A stretch of 38,287 nt of DNA from an uncultured Clostridium sp. (GCA_947388675.1 CANDRW010000018.1:1-38287); one strand, 5' to 3'; shown: positions 9,514 through 19,376, counted from the first letter of the stretch. A program made the numbers and translations. Notes: a model not told the origin generated them from the letters alone.

Positions 9514-9771
9514 GTGAATAGAAAGAGAAGACATTCGGAGCGGAAGCCACAGTTTCTTTGCCTCTATCATGAGGCTTGCCAAAGCTCTGGGCAAACCAAG
9601 TGTCAGCATATGAAGTCTAGTAAGGCATATATGCCTCACTGCTTTTGCTCTGGCGGAAGGTGCCATGTTGAGGAATTTTGCTTCGCAGAATGCCCCTTCA
9701 ACTGTGAGCACGCTGGTCCTAAAGGCTTGCATCTCCCCTGCTTCAACAAGAAGCATCATTCTCGCAAATAA
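9514..9771 (+). CDS. Small Cys/His-rich protein, 85 aa, GTG start
   Basis: AAGGAGGTTTTTGAT-GTG; VNRKRRHSERKPQFLCLYHEACQSSGQTKCQHMKSSKAYMPHCFCSGGRCHVEEFCFAECPFNCEHAGPKGLHLPCFNKKHHSRK*; followed directly by a terminator. Higher GC than the flanks. Confidence 0.6.
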   Translation: MNRKRRHSERKPQFLCLYHEACQSSGQTKCQHMKSSKAYMPHCFCSGGRCHVEEFCFAECPFNCEHAGPKGLHLPCFNKKHHSRK

Positions 9772-9777
9772 CACATC

Positions 9778-9807
9778 AAAAGGTCACCATCTTGGTGACC
9801 TTTTTTT
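9778..9807 (+). terminator. Intrinsic terminator
   Basis: AAAAGGTCACCATCTTGGTGACCTTTTTTT. Confidence 0.85.
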
Positions 9808-9873
9808 ATTTTAGTTCTATTTTTTATTTTCATGCATATAATAATACTATCTAACTTTAAAGGAGTGAATTTT

Positions 9874-10011
9874 GTGGACAAGAAACAACCTAATAGACTT
9901 TCTCAAGAAATCCCTTGTGCACTGCATGGCTCTCACGTATGTCCTCATCCACAAGAATGTGATGGTATCCACCGGCTTTGTTCCATTTGGAAGACTCACA
10001 GTGGGCGCTAA
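9874..10011 (+). CDS. Small Cys/His-rich protein, 45 aa, GTG start
   Basis: Not in the ORF track. AAAGGAGTGAATTTT-GTG; VDKKQPNRLSQEIPCALHGSHVCPHPQECDGIHRLCSIWKTHSGR*; followed by a terminator. Confidence 0.5.
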   Translation: MDKKQPNRLSQEIPCALHGSHVCPHPQECDGIHRLCSIWKTHSGR

Positions 10012-10016
10012 CTCCA

Positions 10017-10044
10017 AACAGAGCCCCTGTAGGGGCTCTGTTTC
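10017..10044. terminator. Intrinsic terminator between convergent genes
   Basis: CAGAGCCCCTGTAGGGGCTCTGTTTC. Confidence 0.8.
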
Positions 10045-10051
10045 ACATTAA

Positions 10052-11461
10052 CTATGCATTTTTCCAAAATGCTTCATATCCACGATATGCCTCATACAAA
10101 TCTAATTTACTTGTCACTTCATAAGGTGAATGCATAGAAAGCACTGGTACTCCACAATCAATTACATCAATTCCTTTATTGGCTAAAATGTAGGCAATGG
10201 TTCCTCCTCCGCCAACATCTACTTTTCCAAGTTCAGCAATTTGATAAGCAATATGATTTTGTTCAAAAATTCTTCTTACTTCTGCTACAAATTCTGCATT
10301 GGCGTCAGAAGCTCCTGATTTTCCTCTTGCTCCTGTGTATTTGTTTAGTCCAATTCCTCTTCCTAAGAAAGAAGCATTATTTTTTTCTGATACACTACTA
10401 TAAATTGGGTCTAAGCCTGCATCTACATCTGCTGATAACATTTTAGAATTACAAAATACTTTTTCTAGTAAGTTTGGTCTATTAACTCCCATTTTGTTTA
10501 ATAATTCAGAAATGAAGGTATCAAATACGTGTGATTCCATTCCTGTATTTCCCATACTTCCTACTTCTTCTTTATCTGAAATAATGCAAACTGCTGTCTT
10601 CTTTGGATTTTCTATATTCATAAGTGCTGTTAATGAACTATATACACAAATTTTATCATCTTGTCCATATCCTGCTACCATACTATTATCAAATCCCATA
10701 CTTCTACATGGCATCGCTGGAACTAATTCTAATTCTGAACTTAATAAATCTACTTCTGTAATACCATATTTTTCATTTAAAATAGATAAAATGTTTAATT
10801 TTACTTTTTCAGATACATCAGCATCAAATGGAATACTTCCAATTAATAGATTTAAATCTTCACCTTCTATTACTTCTGTAGCCTTTTTCTTCATTTGGTC
10901 TTGTGCTAAATGTGGCAATAAGTCTGTTATTGTGAAAATTGGGTCACTTAAATCTTCGCCTATGCAAACATTTACTTTTTCACCACTTGTTTTAACAATT
11001 ACACCATGAATAGCAAGTGGTATTGTTGTCCATTGATATTTTTTGATTCCACCATAATAATGTGTTTTGAAGTAAGCAAATTCTGTGTCTTCATATAAAG
11101 GATTTGGTTTTAAGTCTAATCTTGGAGAATCTGCATGTGCTCCAATAATGTTTAAGCCCTTTTCTAATGGTTCTTCGCCAATTACTGCTAAATACATGCT
11201 TTTATCACGATTGATATAATATACCTTATCTCCCGCTTTTAAATTTTCATAATTGTTTATATCTTGAAATCCACGTTCTTCTGCGATTTTTTTAGAACTT
11301 TCCACTATTTCTCTTTCTGTCTTAGAGCGATTCATGTAGTCAATATATCCTTTAGCATAATCTAAAATGGCAGTTCTTTCTTCTACTGATTTCAATTTCC
11401 AGCCATTCTCTTTTTGATTAAATAATTTTTTCTTTAAGTCTTCTGCTTCTTTTTTGTCCAT
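10052..11461 (-). CDS. M18 family aminopeptidase
   Basis: GAHADSPRLDLKPNPLYED, DKEEVGSMGNTGM, HSPYEVTSKLDLYEAYRGY motifs. Confidence 0.92.
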   Translation of the reverse strand: MDKKEAEDLKKKLFNQKENGWKLKSVEERTAILDYAKGYIDYMNRSKTEREIVESSKKIAEERGFQDINNYENLKAGDKVYYINRDKSMYLAVIGEEPLEKGLNIIGAHADSPRLDLKPNPLYEDTEFAYFKTHYYGGIKKYQWTTIPLAIHGVIVKTSGEKVNVCIGEDLSDPIFTITDLLPHLAQDQMKKKATEVIEGEDLNLLIGSIPFDADVSEKVKLNILSILNEKYGITEVDLLSSELELVPAMPCRSMGFDNSMVAGYGQDDKICVYSSLTALMNIENPKKTAVCIISDKEEVGSMGNTGMESHVFDTFISELLNKMGVNRPNLLEKVFCNSKMLSADVDAGLDPIYSSVSEKNNASFLGRGIGLNKYTGARGKSGASDANAEFVAEVRRIFEQNHIAYQIAELGKVDVGGGGTIAYILANKGIDVIDCGVPVLSMHSPYEVTSKLDLYEAYRGYEAFWKNA

Positions 11462-11655
11462 TGCTTTTTCTCCTTCCTAATTTTGATAATTTCATTTTAT
11501 CATATTATTTTAATTTTAGAATACCCATTTTGTATTTTTTTATGTATTTTTTGTAATAACTTATCTTTTCTCCTCGTATAATTTAATGATTTTTATTTAC
11601 TTTTTTAAATTTTTATAGTTTAATAATTTTAGATTTTAAAGAAAGGGTGATATAT

Positions 11656-12372
11656 ATGGAAGAAAATGAGAACAAAAATAATTTTAATGTAAATGCAAAA
11701 GATATCAAAAAAGAAACCACTGAAACAGTAAATCAAGTAAAAGATGCTATAAAGAATGCAGATTTAAAAAAGGATTCTAAAGAAGCAAAGGGATTTTTCT
11801 TTTCCTTTTTTAAAAATCCATTGGATGAAATAAAAAAAGCAACTTCTAGTGTTGATAATAAATATATAAAAATTGCTATCATTGTTTTTGTGGTTTGGCT
11901 TGCCCTTCTTCTAGTTTCTAATGTTTTGAATATTGCTACTACTTATTTATTTGGTACATTTGGCAACTTTGCTTATTTTTTCCAAAATCTATTTCATAAT
12001 ATTTTCGGTCTTGTTAAAACACTATTTGCTCCTGTTATTAGTATTTTAGTGCTTTCAGGATTAGTTTATGGCTTTAAGAAAGTGAAAAATAGGTCTTTTT
12101 TAACAATTGTTAGTAGTATTTTAATTGCTAAAATTCCTATCGTGGTGTCTAATGCTTTTTATTTATTAGTTTTAGTGAGTAGTCATTTTACTAAAGTTGC
12201 TTCTAACTTTACTGGATTTTGTAATATTTTATCTACTGTTCTTTTGTTCTTTACCATTAGAGATTTACTAGAAGAGAATAAGAATGATTCTTATTTTTGG
12301 AAATTCGCTTTGATTATGGGAATCTTCTATATTGTAAAATTTATACTTTCTTACTTAGGAATTTATTTGTAA
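11656..12372 (+). CDS. Polytopic membrane protein
   Basis: Hydrophilic N-terminus and several hydrophobic helices; AAAGGGTGATATAT-ATG. Confidence 0.6.
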   Translation: MEENENKNNFNVNAKDIKKETTETVNQVKDAIKNADLKKDSKEAKGFFFSFFKNPLDEIKKATSSVDNKYIKIAIIVFVVWLALLLVSNVLNIATTYLFGTFGNFAYFFQNLFHNIFGLVKTLFAPVISILVLSGLVYGFKKVKNRSFLTIVSSILIAKIPIVVSNAFYLLVLVSSHFTKVASNFTGFCNILSTVLLFFTIRDLLEENKNDSYFWKFALIMGIFYIVKFILSYLGIYL

Positions 12373-12639
12373 TGTTACATAATAACTTTTTATAGGAGAA
12401 TGTTGTATAATAGAAAAGGATTGCAATTGGATGATCCCTATTATCAATGGGGTACAATTTACCATTACAATCCCTTTAGTCTTAAGCAACATCAACTCTG
12501 AGCGCGTAGTATTAGACGAGCTCTTGTAAGTTTTCAATTTGTTGATCATGTTTTTATGGATACTGGTTGCCTAAATCTTTACAACTGAATTTATAATTTT
12601 TATTTTCTCGGTTTTTGTACAAGAAACCGTAATTCAAAA

Positions 12640-12673
12640 GCCCCAACTTATTTTAGTAAGTTGGGGCTTTTGC
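12640..12673. terminator. Bidirectional intrinsic terminator
   Basis: AAGCCCCAACTTATTTTAGTAAGTTGGGGCTTTT. Confidence 0.85.
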
Positions 12674-13623
12674 TAAGTATTTAACATGCCATATATTAAG
12701 ATGCCTTCATTATCTTGATAAATTTGTTCAAATTGAGAAATAGGAAGTGGATTTATGCCTTCTCCTGCTTCTATAGTATATCCTGGTCTGTTGTAATCTT
12801 GTATAAACCAATCTTTATATCCCGCAAAACTAGAGTTATATGAAACTTCTTCTAAACTATATCCACTTAATTTAGCAAATCTCTGTCCAATTTCATATCC
12901 TCTAGGCGGATTACTATTTTGAAAATCCCAGTAAATTTCTTGCCCTTGCGTATGATAAGAAATAGTTAATCTAAAATTATGGCTAAGAGTAAAATCATAT
13001 AGCATCAATGCTTCTGGCTGTGTTAACGGACCTTCTCCTACAAAATCTCTTGGCGCAGGAGTAGTAAAGCCCTGTTTGAACTTAATCTTTTTGGCATTTT
13101 CCCAACCTGCAGGAAATTGCAAATTTAAGTCCACACCATTAAAGTTGGCTTTCCATCCATTGGGAAATGGTATAGTAGTAAACCCATGAGCAATTGTTTC
13201 ATAATTTTTATATATTTCACTTTCTATATCCACATTCCCTGTCACTACATCTACTCCATCAGGATTTACCATTGGAATAATATACAAGGATACACTTTGA
13301 AATAACTCACGTACTGAATATCCTTGTAATGTTTGATTAAAAATGTAAGCTTTGCAGAAATTCTCGATAAATTTCATAAGAAGCACTGATGTAATCCATT
13401 CATTTGCATGGATGCTAGCATGATATAAAACTTGTTTTGCACCATTTCCTATTTTGACATATGGAATTGGCTTCCCTAAAACACTATATCCTGCTGTTTT
13501 GATTTCTAAAAAAGGATATGCTCTTTTTAGTTCATTGATATTTTGTTTCATCAAATCATAACCATATTGTTGATTGATTGGAACTATCTCAATCATATCG
13601 CTTTCTTGTCTATTTTCTTGCAT
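12673..13623 (-). CDS. M14 family zinc carboxypeptidase / gamma-D-glutamyl-diamino acid endopeptidase-like
   Basis: HASIHANEWITSVLLMKFIE, IIPMVNPDGVD, DLNLQFPAGWE, ISYHTQGQEIYW; SD AGGTGATTTTT-ATG gives start 13623. Confidence 0.88.
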   Translation of the reverse strand: MQENRQESDMIEIVPINQQYGYDLMKQNINELKRAYPFLEIKTAGYSVLGKPIPYVKIGNGAKQVLYHASIHANEWITSVLLMKFIENFCKAYIFNQTLQGYSVRELFQSVSLYIIPMVNPDGVDVVTGNVDIESEIYKNYETIAHGFTTIPFPNGWKANFNGVDLNLQFPAGWENAKKIKFKQGFTTPAPRDFVGEGPLTQPEALMLYDFTLSHNFRLTISYHTQGQEIYWDFQNSNPPRGYEIGQRFAKLSGYSLEEVSYNSSFAGYKDWFIQDYNRPGYTIEAGEGINPLPISQFEQIYQDNEGILIYGMLNT

Positions 13624-13759
13624 AAAAATCACCTAATATAAGATATTAGTTTTATTTTTTTCTGTGATAAAATAATTCTTGATTTTACCTATAAATTTCT
13701 AAAAAAATATTGCAAAATATAAAAAATTGTGATATAGTATATAAGTAGTTGTGAAAAAT

Positions 13760-13835
13760 CGAGGCGTAGCGCAGTTGGTAGCGCGCGTGGTTTGGGACCA
13801 TGAGGTCGCAGGTTCGATCCCTGTCGCCTCGACCA
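13760..13835 (+). tRNA. tRNA-Pro (TGG)
   Basis: CGAGGCG...CGCCTCG acceptor stem, anticodon loop TTTGGGA, encoded CCA. Confidence 0.95.
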
Positions 13836-13889
13836 AGGAATAAGAAAAAGTGGTCTTTTATAGATTGACTTTTTCTTATTTTTTTATTA

Positions 13890-13932
13890 GCAGCTGTAGC
13901 TTAGCTGGATAGAGCGTTCGGCTACGAACCGG
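13890..13932 (+). pseudogene. 5' half of a tRNA-Arg (ACG) gene, truncated after the anticodon arm
   Basis: GCAGCTGTAGCTTAGCTGGATAGAGCGTTCGGCTACGAACCG matches the intact tRNA-Arg at 14067 with a few differences, then diverges (GACACCTACATG...). Confidence 0.8.
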
Positions 13933-14066
13933 ACACCTACATGCTTACAATCGTTGATATTTAGGTAATTTCAGGGGTTGCTATAAATCTTTTCCCCCGA
14001 ATTTCCCCTTAAATATCTTTTGAATAGAAAATATTATAGTTGGCATTATAATATTTTCTTATATAT

Positions 14067-14143
<77 letters not shown>

Positions 14144-14149
14144 CACTTC

Positions 14150-15553
14150 TCAAGCGGATTTGAGAAGTTTTATTTTTCTTTTTGTGTAGTATTTTTTCCC
14201 CTTATTTTGAGTAATTTTCCCCTGAGTTTCTTCACTATCATCATTACTATGTATTTTGTTAAATTCATTTTTCTTTCTTTCTTCTGTGATGTGAATATAG
14301 TAAAATTCTGTTGTTTCAAAATCAGTATGACCCATCAATTCTCTTAACACTTCTTTATCCATTCCCTTTTCACTATTTAGAGTGGCAAAAGAATGTCTAA
14401 GACCATATACTGTCATATGCTCTAAATTATATTTCTTAATAAACTTTGGCATCTTGTTAGTTAGACGTTCTGGCACATATGGTGTTCCTTTTTCGTTTAG
14501 AAATACATATTCAGATTCTTTCCATTTTTTTCCTTCTTCTTTATATCTTTGTTGCTTTTCCTCTTTTAGTTGCATTAACATTGTCTTTAATCTTTTTGTC
14601 ATTGGAATTGTTCTATAACTTTCTGTGGTCTTTAAGTCATCGTCTCTATATTCATGCCCTATAGTCTTCATATTTTCATCATATATTTTTATGTCCTTAT
14701 ATGCATTTTCTACAGTAATTATATCATTTTCAAATGATACACTTTGCCATTTTAGCCCACACCCTTCTTCTGGTCTCATTCCAGTTTGAAGAAGAGTTGC
14801 ATATAATAATGCAAATTCCCTTCCATCTTCCTCAAAGTAATCTAACCATACTTTTTGTCTTTCTTCTGTCAAATAAGGAATGTTAACTTTTCCCGTTCGT
14901 CTCTTTTTTGGAAATTTCAACTCAAATTTTGGAACTTCATCAATTAACTTTCTTTTGTCTCTTGCATAAACTAATACACATCTTAAAAGTAAATATATGT
15001 CTTTAGCCACTCTAACACTGATTTGCCTTTTTTTACTAATATAATCTTCTACAAATTCTTTTGTTAAATCTCCTATGTGCTTGTTTTGTAAGTCTGGTAT
15101 TATATGTCCCTGAATAGTATATACATATGCTTCTACTGTCTTAGCTCCTATTGTTTTGTTTGTGTTTGGATTGACTTGAACTTTTTTCCAGTTAAGCCAC
15201 TCTTTTGCCATATTAGGAACTAATGTATAATCATCAGCTAGTTCTACCATTTCCCTTTTAATCTTTGCTTCTTTATATTCAGCAAAGTATTCTAATTGTT
15301 GACTACATTCATCTGAAAATATTTTTTCTCTTTGCACCCTCTTTTGAACTTCAAAGTATATATTAGCAATTTCTTCTCCTAGCCTTTTTCTTGCTTCTAT
15401 TTCTGACTTTGCAGTTCTTGAAAGTCTTGGATTTTTACCAACTCCTTCCGTTATTGCAGTTAGGTCAAGAGTTACTCTTGCCTCAAAACTATTTGCTTTT
15501 GTTCTGACTGTAACTGTTCCTTTTGGTGCTCTTTCTCTATTTATTTTTTCCAC
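14150..15553 (-). CDS. int: Tyrosine recombinase/integrase (Tn916 Int family)
   Basis: TGMRPEEGCGLKW, HMTVYGLRHSFATLNSEKGMDKEVLRELMGHTDFETTEFYYIH (R...HxLRH...Y). Confidence 0.93.
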   Translation of the reverse strand: MEKINRERAPKGTVTVRTKANSFEARVTLDLTAITEGVGKNPRLSRTAKSEIEARKRLGEEIANIYFEVQKRVQREKIFSDECSQQLEYFAEYKEAKIKREMVELADDYTLVPNMAKEWLNWKKVQVNPNTNKTIGAKTVEAYVYTIQGHIIPDLQNKHIGDLTKEFVEDYISKKRQISVRVAKDIYLLLRCVLVYARDKRKLIDEVPKFELKFPKKRRTGKVNIPYLTEERQKVWLDYFEEDGREFALLYATLLQTGMRPEEGCGLKWQSVSFENDIITVENAYKDIKIYDENMKTIGHEYRDDDLKTTESYRTIPMTKRLKTMLMQLKEEKQQRYKEEGKKWKESEYVFLNEKGTPYVPERLTNKMPKFIKKYNLEHMTVYGLRHSFATLNSEKGMDKEVLRELMGHTDFETTEFYYIHITEERKKNEFNKIHSNDDSEETQGKITQNKGKKYYTKRKIKLLKSA

Positions 15554-15673
15554 ATTACCCTCCTTCTTTGGTGTTAGAAAAAAATAATAGCCTAAAGAGC
15601 CTCCCTATTATCAAACATCATTATAACGCCCATTTAATAATAAGTCAGCCCTTCAAACTATACTTTTCTCCTA

Positions 15674-15883
15674 TCAATAATGGTAATTTCCATACTGACC
15701 ATAATTTTTTGCAAACCATTCTGGGAGTAACTGTCTATTTATAATTATTTTCTTTTTAAAGCGAATTGCTGGAAATCCTTTTACTTTTACTAATTGTAGC
15801 ATTAAATTTCTACCAATACCTAATAGTTCTCTTGCTTCGTCTATAGTCATTCCCAATTGATTATTATTATCTTTATTTTCCAT
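15674..15883 (-). CDS. Excisionase-like helix-turn-helix protein
   Basis: MTIDEARELLGIGRNLMLQLVKVKGFPAIRFKKKIIINRQLLPEWF; immediately upstream of int. Confidence 0.8.
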   Translation of the reverse strand: MENKDNNNQLGMTIDEARELLGIGRNLMLQLVKVKGFPAIRFKKKIIINRQLLPEWFAKNYGQYGNYHY

Positions 15884-15946
15884 AGCGAACCATACCTAAA
15901 AAAACAAGCCTAACTAGGCTTGCATTCCTTTCATTTGTATTTCTAA

Positions 15947-16819
15947 TTAATAATCGTAATCTTCTTTATCAATCTGCTTTTGATATAAATTGATTATTTT
16001 TTCTGTATCATGACCTAAATAGCTTGCTACTCTATTTTTTAGATTTGTTATAGCTTCTCTTTCATTTTTTCCAAGTCCTCTAGCAGGAATCACTATACTA
16101 TTTGGTTTTTTTAAATATGTCGTTGCTATATATCTTTCTTTATCTTCCCTTATTGTGACTCCTCTCAAATTATTGCTTCCATTAGTTAAAAAATATTGCT
16201 GTTCTCCAAACTTTATACTATTTGATTTTTTTATATATTCACATTTAACACCTGTGATTATGTTCTCTCTAAATAACGCTAATACTTTTTCTTTATTTAA
16301 TATGGATTCTGGTAATCCTCGAACCAGATTAATTTTTCCATCTCTAAATAATATTTTAAAGTAGTCACTAGCATCATTTATAATATAGATATCAGGATTA
16401 TTTCGTTGTCTTCCTATCATATATATCATGCAAATAAATTCTAAATCTTCAATATCATTTAAAATTTCATTATAAAATTTTTTCGCATCGATTACCTTAA
16501 AAGCCAATATATCCTTTTTTTCTTCTAATTCTTCTATTACATCTTCTTCTAATAATTCTTTTATATCTATATCTACTATTTTTATAATATCATTTCTCTC
16601 CCACCTATTTGATTTTTTAGCATAAATATCATATTCTATAACAGATGTACCTATAGAATAACTATCAAAAGGATGTTGTACTATGTGAACGTCTTTACCA
16701 TTTAATTTTTCTAATTCTATATAGTCCTCTGCTGTTATCCTGTCTCCTATTTTTTCTTCACACCATTCTTTAAATTCATCAATGTCACTAACTACATATA
16801 TCTTTTGTTTTACCATCAT
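15947..16819 (-). CDS. Hypothetical protein, 290 aa
   Basis: Long ORF with tight spacing to the upstream gene. Confidence 0.6.
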   Translation of the reverse strand: MMVKQKIYVVSDIDEFKEWCEEKIGDRITAEDYIELEKLNGKDVHIVQHPFDSYSIGTSVIEYDIYAKKSNRWERNDIIKIVDIDIKELLEEDVIEELEEKKDILAFKVIDAKKFYNEILNDIEDLEFICMIYMIGRQRNNPDIYIINDASDYFKILFRDGKINLVRGLPESILNKEKVLALFRENIITGVKCEYIKKSNSIKFGEQQYFLTNGSNNLRGVTIREDKERYIATTYLKKPNSIVIPARGLGKNEREAITNLKNRVASYLGHDTEKIINLYQKQIDKEDYDY

Positions 16820-16826
16820 TCTCCTC

Positions 16827-17255
16827 CTAACTCATTTTTACTTTTTTAGGCACTGCATAAGAAGTTTTATCCTTAAATTCTTCTTTTAGCCTATATTCAT
16901 TTGTCTGTTCATAGTAATCATAAATACTAGAATTACACTTTCTAAATGCTCGATTATTAATAGTTTGTCTTCCAGATAACTCTTTACAGTCTTGATTGTG
17001 AATGTAATCCAGGATAGCTTTTTCATTTACTTGCGTACTTCTATTTTTAGCTTTAAATCTTCTTTTGCTCATCTTATGTCTTTCCTTTGTTTCTTCCTTT
17101 CTTCGATTCTTTTCCTTGTTATATTCCTCACTCTTTCCTACAATTCGGCTTACTTGACTAATAGAAATATTTACTTCTGTTGCAATTTCCGAAAAAGTCA
17201 TCTTCTCTATAAAATATAATTCACATATTTTTTGATTTCTTGTATATTTGTCCAC
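16827..17255 (-). CDS. Sigma-70 region 4-like / HTH DNA-binding protein
   Basis: RNQKICELYFIEKMTFSEIATEVNISISQVSRIVG; GTG start after GGAGGAAAAGA. Confidence 0.6.
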   Translation of the reverse strand: MDKYTRNQKICELYFIEKMTFSEIATEVNISISQVSRIVGKSEEYNKEKNRRKEETKERHKMSKRRFKAKNRSTQVNEKAILDYIHNQDCKELSGRQTINNRAFRKCNSSIYDYYEQTNEYRLKEEFKDKTSYAVPKKVKMS

Positions 17256-17318
17256 TCTTTTCCTCCAAAATGCAAAAATCTGTCTCCTTTTTTTGAGCAT
17301 GAAAACTCATATAGATAA

Positions 17319-17498
17319 CTACAAATTTTTTGTAATATTATCTATATAGTTTTTAAAATCTTTTCCCTTTAGTGATGATAACCTAGGTGTCTTTTTCTTA
17401 AATTTCTTTTTTAATTTTTTTAGACGAATAGTATTTATAATTGCTACAATACTTAGTAATAAAATTACAATGAATAAAATCATCAAAATTTTTATCAT
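17319..17498 (-). CDS. Small single-pass membrane protein
   Basis: MIKILMILFIVILLLSIVAIINTIRLKKLKKKFKKK; SD GGAGGTGAG lies inside a strong hairpin. Confidence 0.55.
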   Translation of the reverse strand: MIKILMILFIVILLLSIVAIINTIRLKKLKKKFKKKTPRLSSLKGKDFKNYIDNITKNL

Positions 17499-17555
17499 AG
17501 GCACTCACCTCCATTTGGGGGTAATTTTTTTTACCCCTCTACTAGGTAAGTGCCT
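17499..17555 (-). promoter_or_regulatory. RBS-sequestering stem-loop
   Basis: Minus-strand AGGCACTTACCT...AGGTGAGTGCCT-ATG with inner GGGGTAA/TTACCCC stem. Confidence 0.6.
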
Positions 17556-17593
17556 CCATTTTTCAAAAAATGAGTAATTTTCTAAAAAATTTT

Positions 17594-17776
17594 TTAATTT
17601 TTTTTATTTCTATGCCTACTTAGCTTTCTAAAAATAGCAATTTTTATTTTTTGTTCACAGTCTTCATCAAATTTTCCATTGACCTTAGCTGCTTTTTTTA
17701 TCACATCTTTATATTTTTGCAATATACTTTCTATTTCTTCGTTAGTCAATGTATAATTATTAAATCTATCTTCCAT
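17594..17776 (-). CDS. Small hypothetical protein
   Basis: ORF overlapping the upstream sigma-like gene by 11 nt. Confidence 0.45.
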   Translation of the reverse strand: MEDRFNNYTLTNEEIESILQKYKDVIKKAAKVNGKFDEDCEQKIKIAIFRKLSRHRNKKN

Positions 17777-18227
17777 ACTTCTTTATTTCTCCTTTCACTT
17801 TTTTATCTATAGATTTGCAACGGTTATATATTGTCTTTCTTTGAACTTTTAGTAGTTTAGCTGCAAGGCTTTGAGACACCTTATGCACATATACCAAAAC
17901 GAACACCAACTTTTCTCCCAAAGTCAATGTTCGTTTTATTCCAGATAACTCTAAATCATCTAACAAATTATCTAATTTGTTTACTAATACTAATTTTTCT
18001 TCTTCTAAAAAAGGGTGCAATCCCCCCTCAATATTTAATAATTGATTTTCTTCTATTTTGTATGTATCGCTTACAGGTCCATCTATATTATCTATACACT
18101 CCATTTTCATCTTTTTTCTGTGATAGATGTTTAGTTTATATTTTTGTGCTGTTTTCCAAATTATACCTCGTATTTCGTCATCTTCCCCTTTTGATAAATT
18201 TTCTTTTAAATAGTCTTTCATAGACAC
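17766..18227 (-). CDS. Sigma-factor-like HTH protein
   Basis: GEKLVFVLVYVHKVSQSLAAKLLKVQRKTIYNRCKSIDKKVKGEIKKYG resembles sigma region 4 / HTH. Confidence 0.55.
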   Translation of the reverse strand: MSMKDYLKENLSKGEDDEIRGIIWKTAQKYKLNIYHRKKMKMECIDNIDGPVSDTYKIEENQLLNIEGGLHPFLEEEKLVLVNKLDNLLDDLELSGIKRTLTLGEKLVFVLVYVHKVSQSLAAKLLKVQRKTIYNRCKSIDKKVKGEIKKYGR

Positions 18228-18733
18228 TAACCTCCAAATTTCAATCTTAGAAATCTATCTAATTGAAATTTGAAGCCAGCATTAAAATGGGCAAAATAAT
18301 GCTAAGACTAAAAGCAACATCTTTTTACATCTTTTACAACATAATAAGAATCATTCTAGTGTTTTCAATTTTATATTATTTGTTTGATAAGAAAGTTCGA
18401 TGGTAAAAAATGTAATAAGATTATTTTACCCTAAAAGACTCCCCTCCTTTACCTATAAAATTTGCCTACTAATAAAACTCTAAACAAATATAATAGTATA
18501 TTTTAGTGGTGAGAATATTAGTCCGATTGAATTTTATTTTGCTACAAAATTCAACAGACAAATTTCATAATTATTATATATATAGTGCCTTGAAATGTCT
18601 GTCGAAACTTGGTAGTTACAACTATTTTTTTTATAAATATACAATTATATTTATTTTGGACTAAAATTCAGCCAAAGTTCTCATGATTAGAAAGATTATT
18701 AGACTACAAAATTCGTCAAATATCTTATTTAAT

Positions 18734-18783
18734 ATAACTTTTTGTATCTTTTTAGCTTTTTTTCATTGTTTTTAGCCTATAAT
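18734..18783 (+). promoter_or_regulatory. Phased 10-bp repeat array and -10 element
   Basis: ATAACTTTTT|GTATCTTTTT|AGCTTTTTTT|CATTGTTTTT|AGCCTATAAT. Confidence 0.6.
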
Positions 18784-18802
18784 ATTTGTTAAGTTCCTTA
18801 TA

Positions 18803-18819
18803 CATGAGGTAGAAATGTC
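18803..18819 (+). repeat. 5' UTR arm of the P1 inverted repeat
   Basis: CATGAGGTAGAAATGTC, reverse complement of 19377-19394 apart from one extra T. Confidence 0.85.
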
Positions 18820-18835
18820 ATTTGGAGGTTTTTCT

Positions 18836-19324
18836 ATGCGTTTTAACAAGAAAGGTACTCGCCTTCTGTCTATGCTTATGGCGATTGCTATGTGCCTTGG
18901 TCTGTCGCTGAACGTGTTTGCAGCAGAAGTAACGTCCACCGAGGAAGGAACGGCGGCTATTACCGCCAGCGGAGCTGTCGCTCCGTTGTATTGGCAAGGG
19001 CCCGGCAATAATCAGCTCATCGATTATGGTGGCACTCCGCTCACCAAAGGAGACCCTTATACCACGTACATTTGTCCTCCCAAGGGAGCAACGCTAAAGT
19101 TCGTGGGCAATAACGCCATTAGACCGAATGAAACTTCGGTCATCAAGATTGAGACCACCAAACAAGGTGGTTGGTGGCCCAGCAACACAACAACACTCCC
19201 CAAAGGTCAGGGGGCCAAGACTGATACCCTTATCAGCAACTGTGATGGCAAAGTGTACAAAGTTGTATTCTCAGCCGCCGACAAGGGTTACTTCGCTGGC
19301 ACACTCTATTGGACTACTGGCTAA
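18836..19324 (+). CDS. Small secreted protein (P1)
   Basis: TGGAGGTTTTTCT-ATG; signal peptide MRFNKKGTRLLSMLMAIAMCLGLSLNVFAAE; beta-rich mature part. GC-rich versus flanks. Confidence 0.8.
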   Translation: MRFNKKGTRLLSMLMAIAMCLGLSLNVFAAEVTSTEEGTAAITASGAVAPLYWQGPGNNQLIDYGGTPLTKGDPYTTYICPPKGATLKFVGNNAIRPNETSVIKIETTKQGGWWPSNTTTLPKGQGAKTDTLISNCDGKVYKVVFSAADKGYFAGTLYWTTG

Positions 19325-19376
19325 GCAAAAAAAGAAGAACATCAATATAATGGATAAGGAGCTTAAATCTTAACTA

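Noticed and set aside
9385-9774. 129-aa minus ORF over the Cys-rich gene
   Set aside because: Antisense to a better-supported plus-strand gene with SD and terminator; no recognisable family.
10494-11009. 171-aa plus ORF
   Set aside because: Antisense within the M18 aminopeptidase gene.
12355-12549. 64-aa minus ORF
   Set aside because: No SD, low-quality composition; the plus-strand 32-aa ORF in the same place is slightly more plausible.
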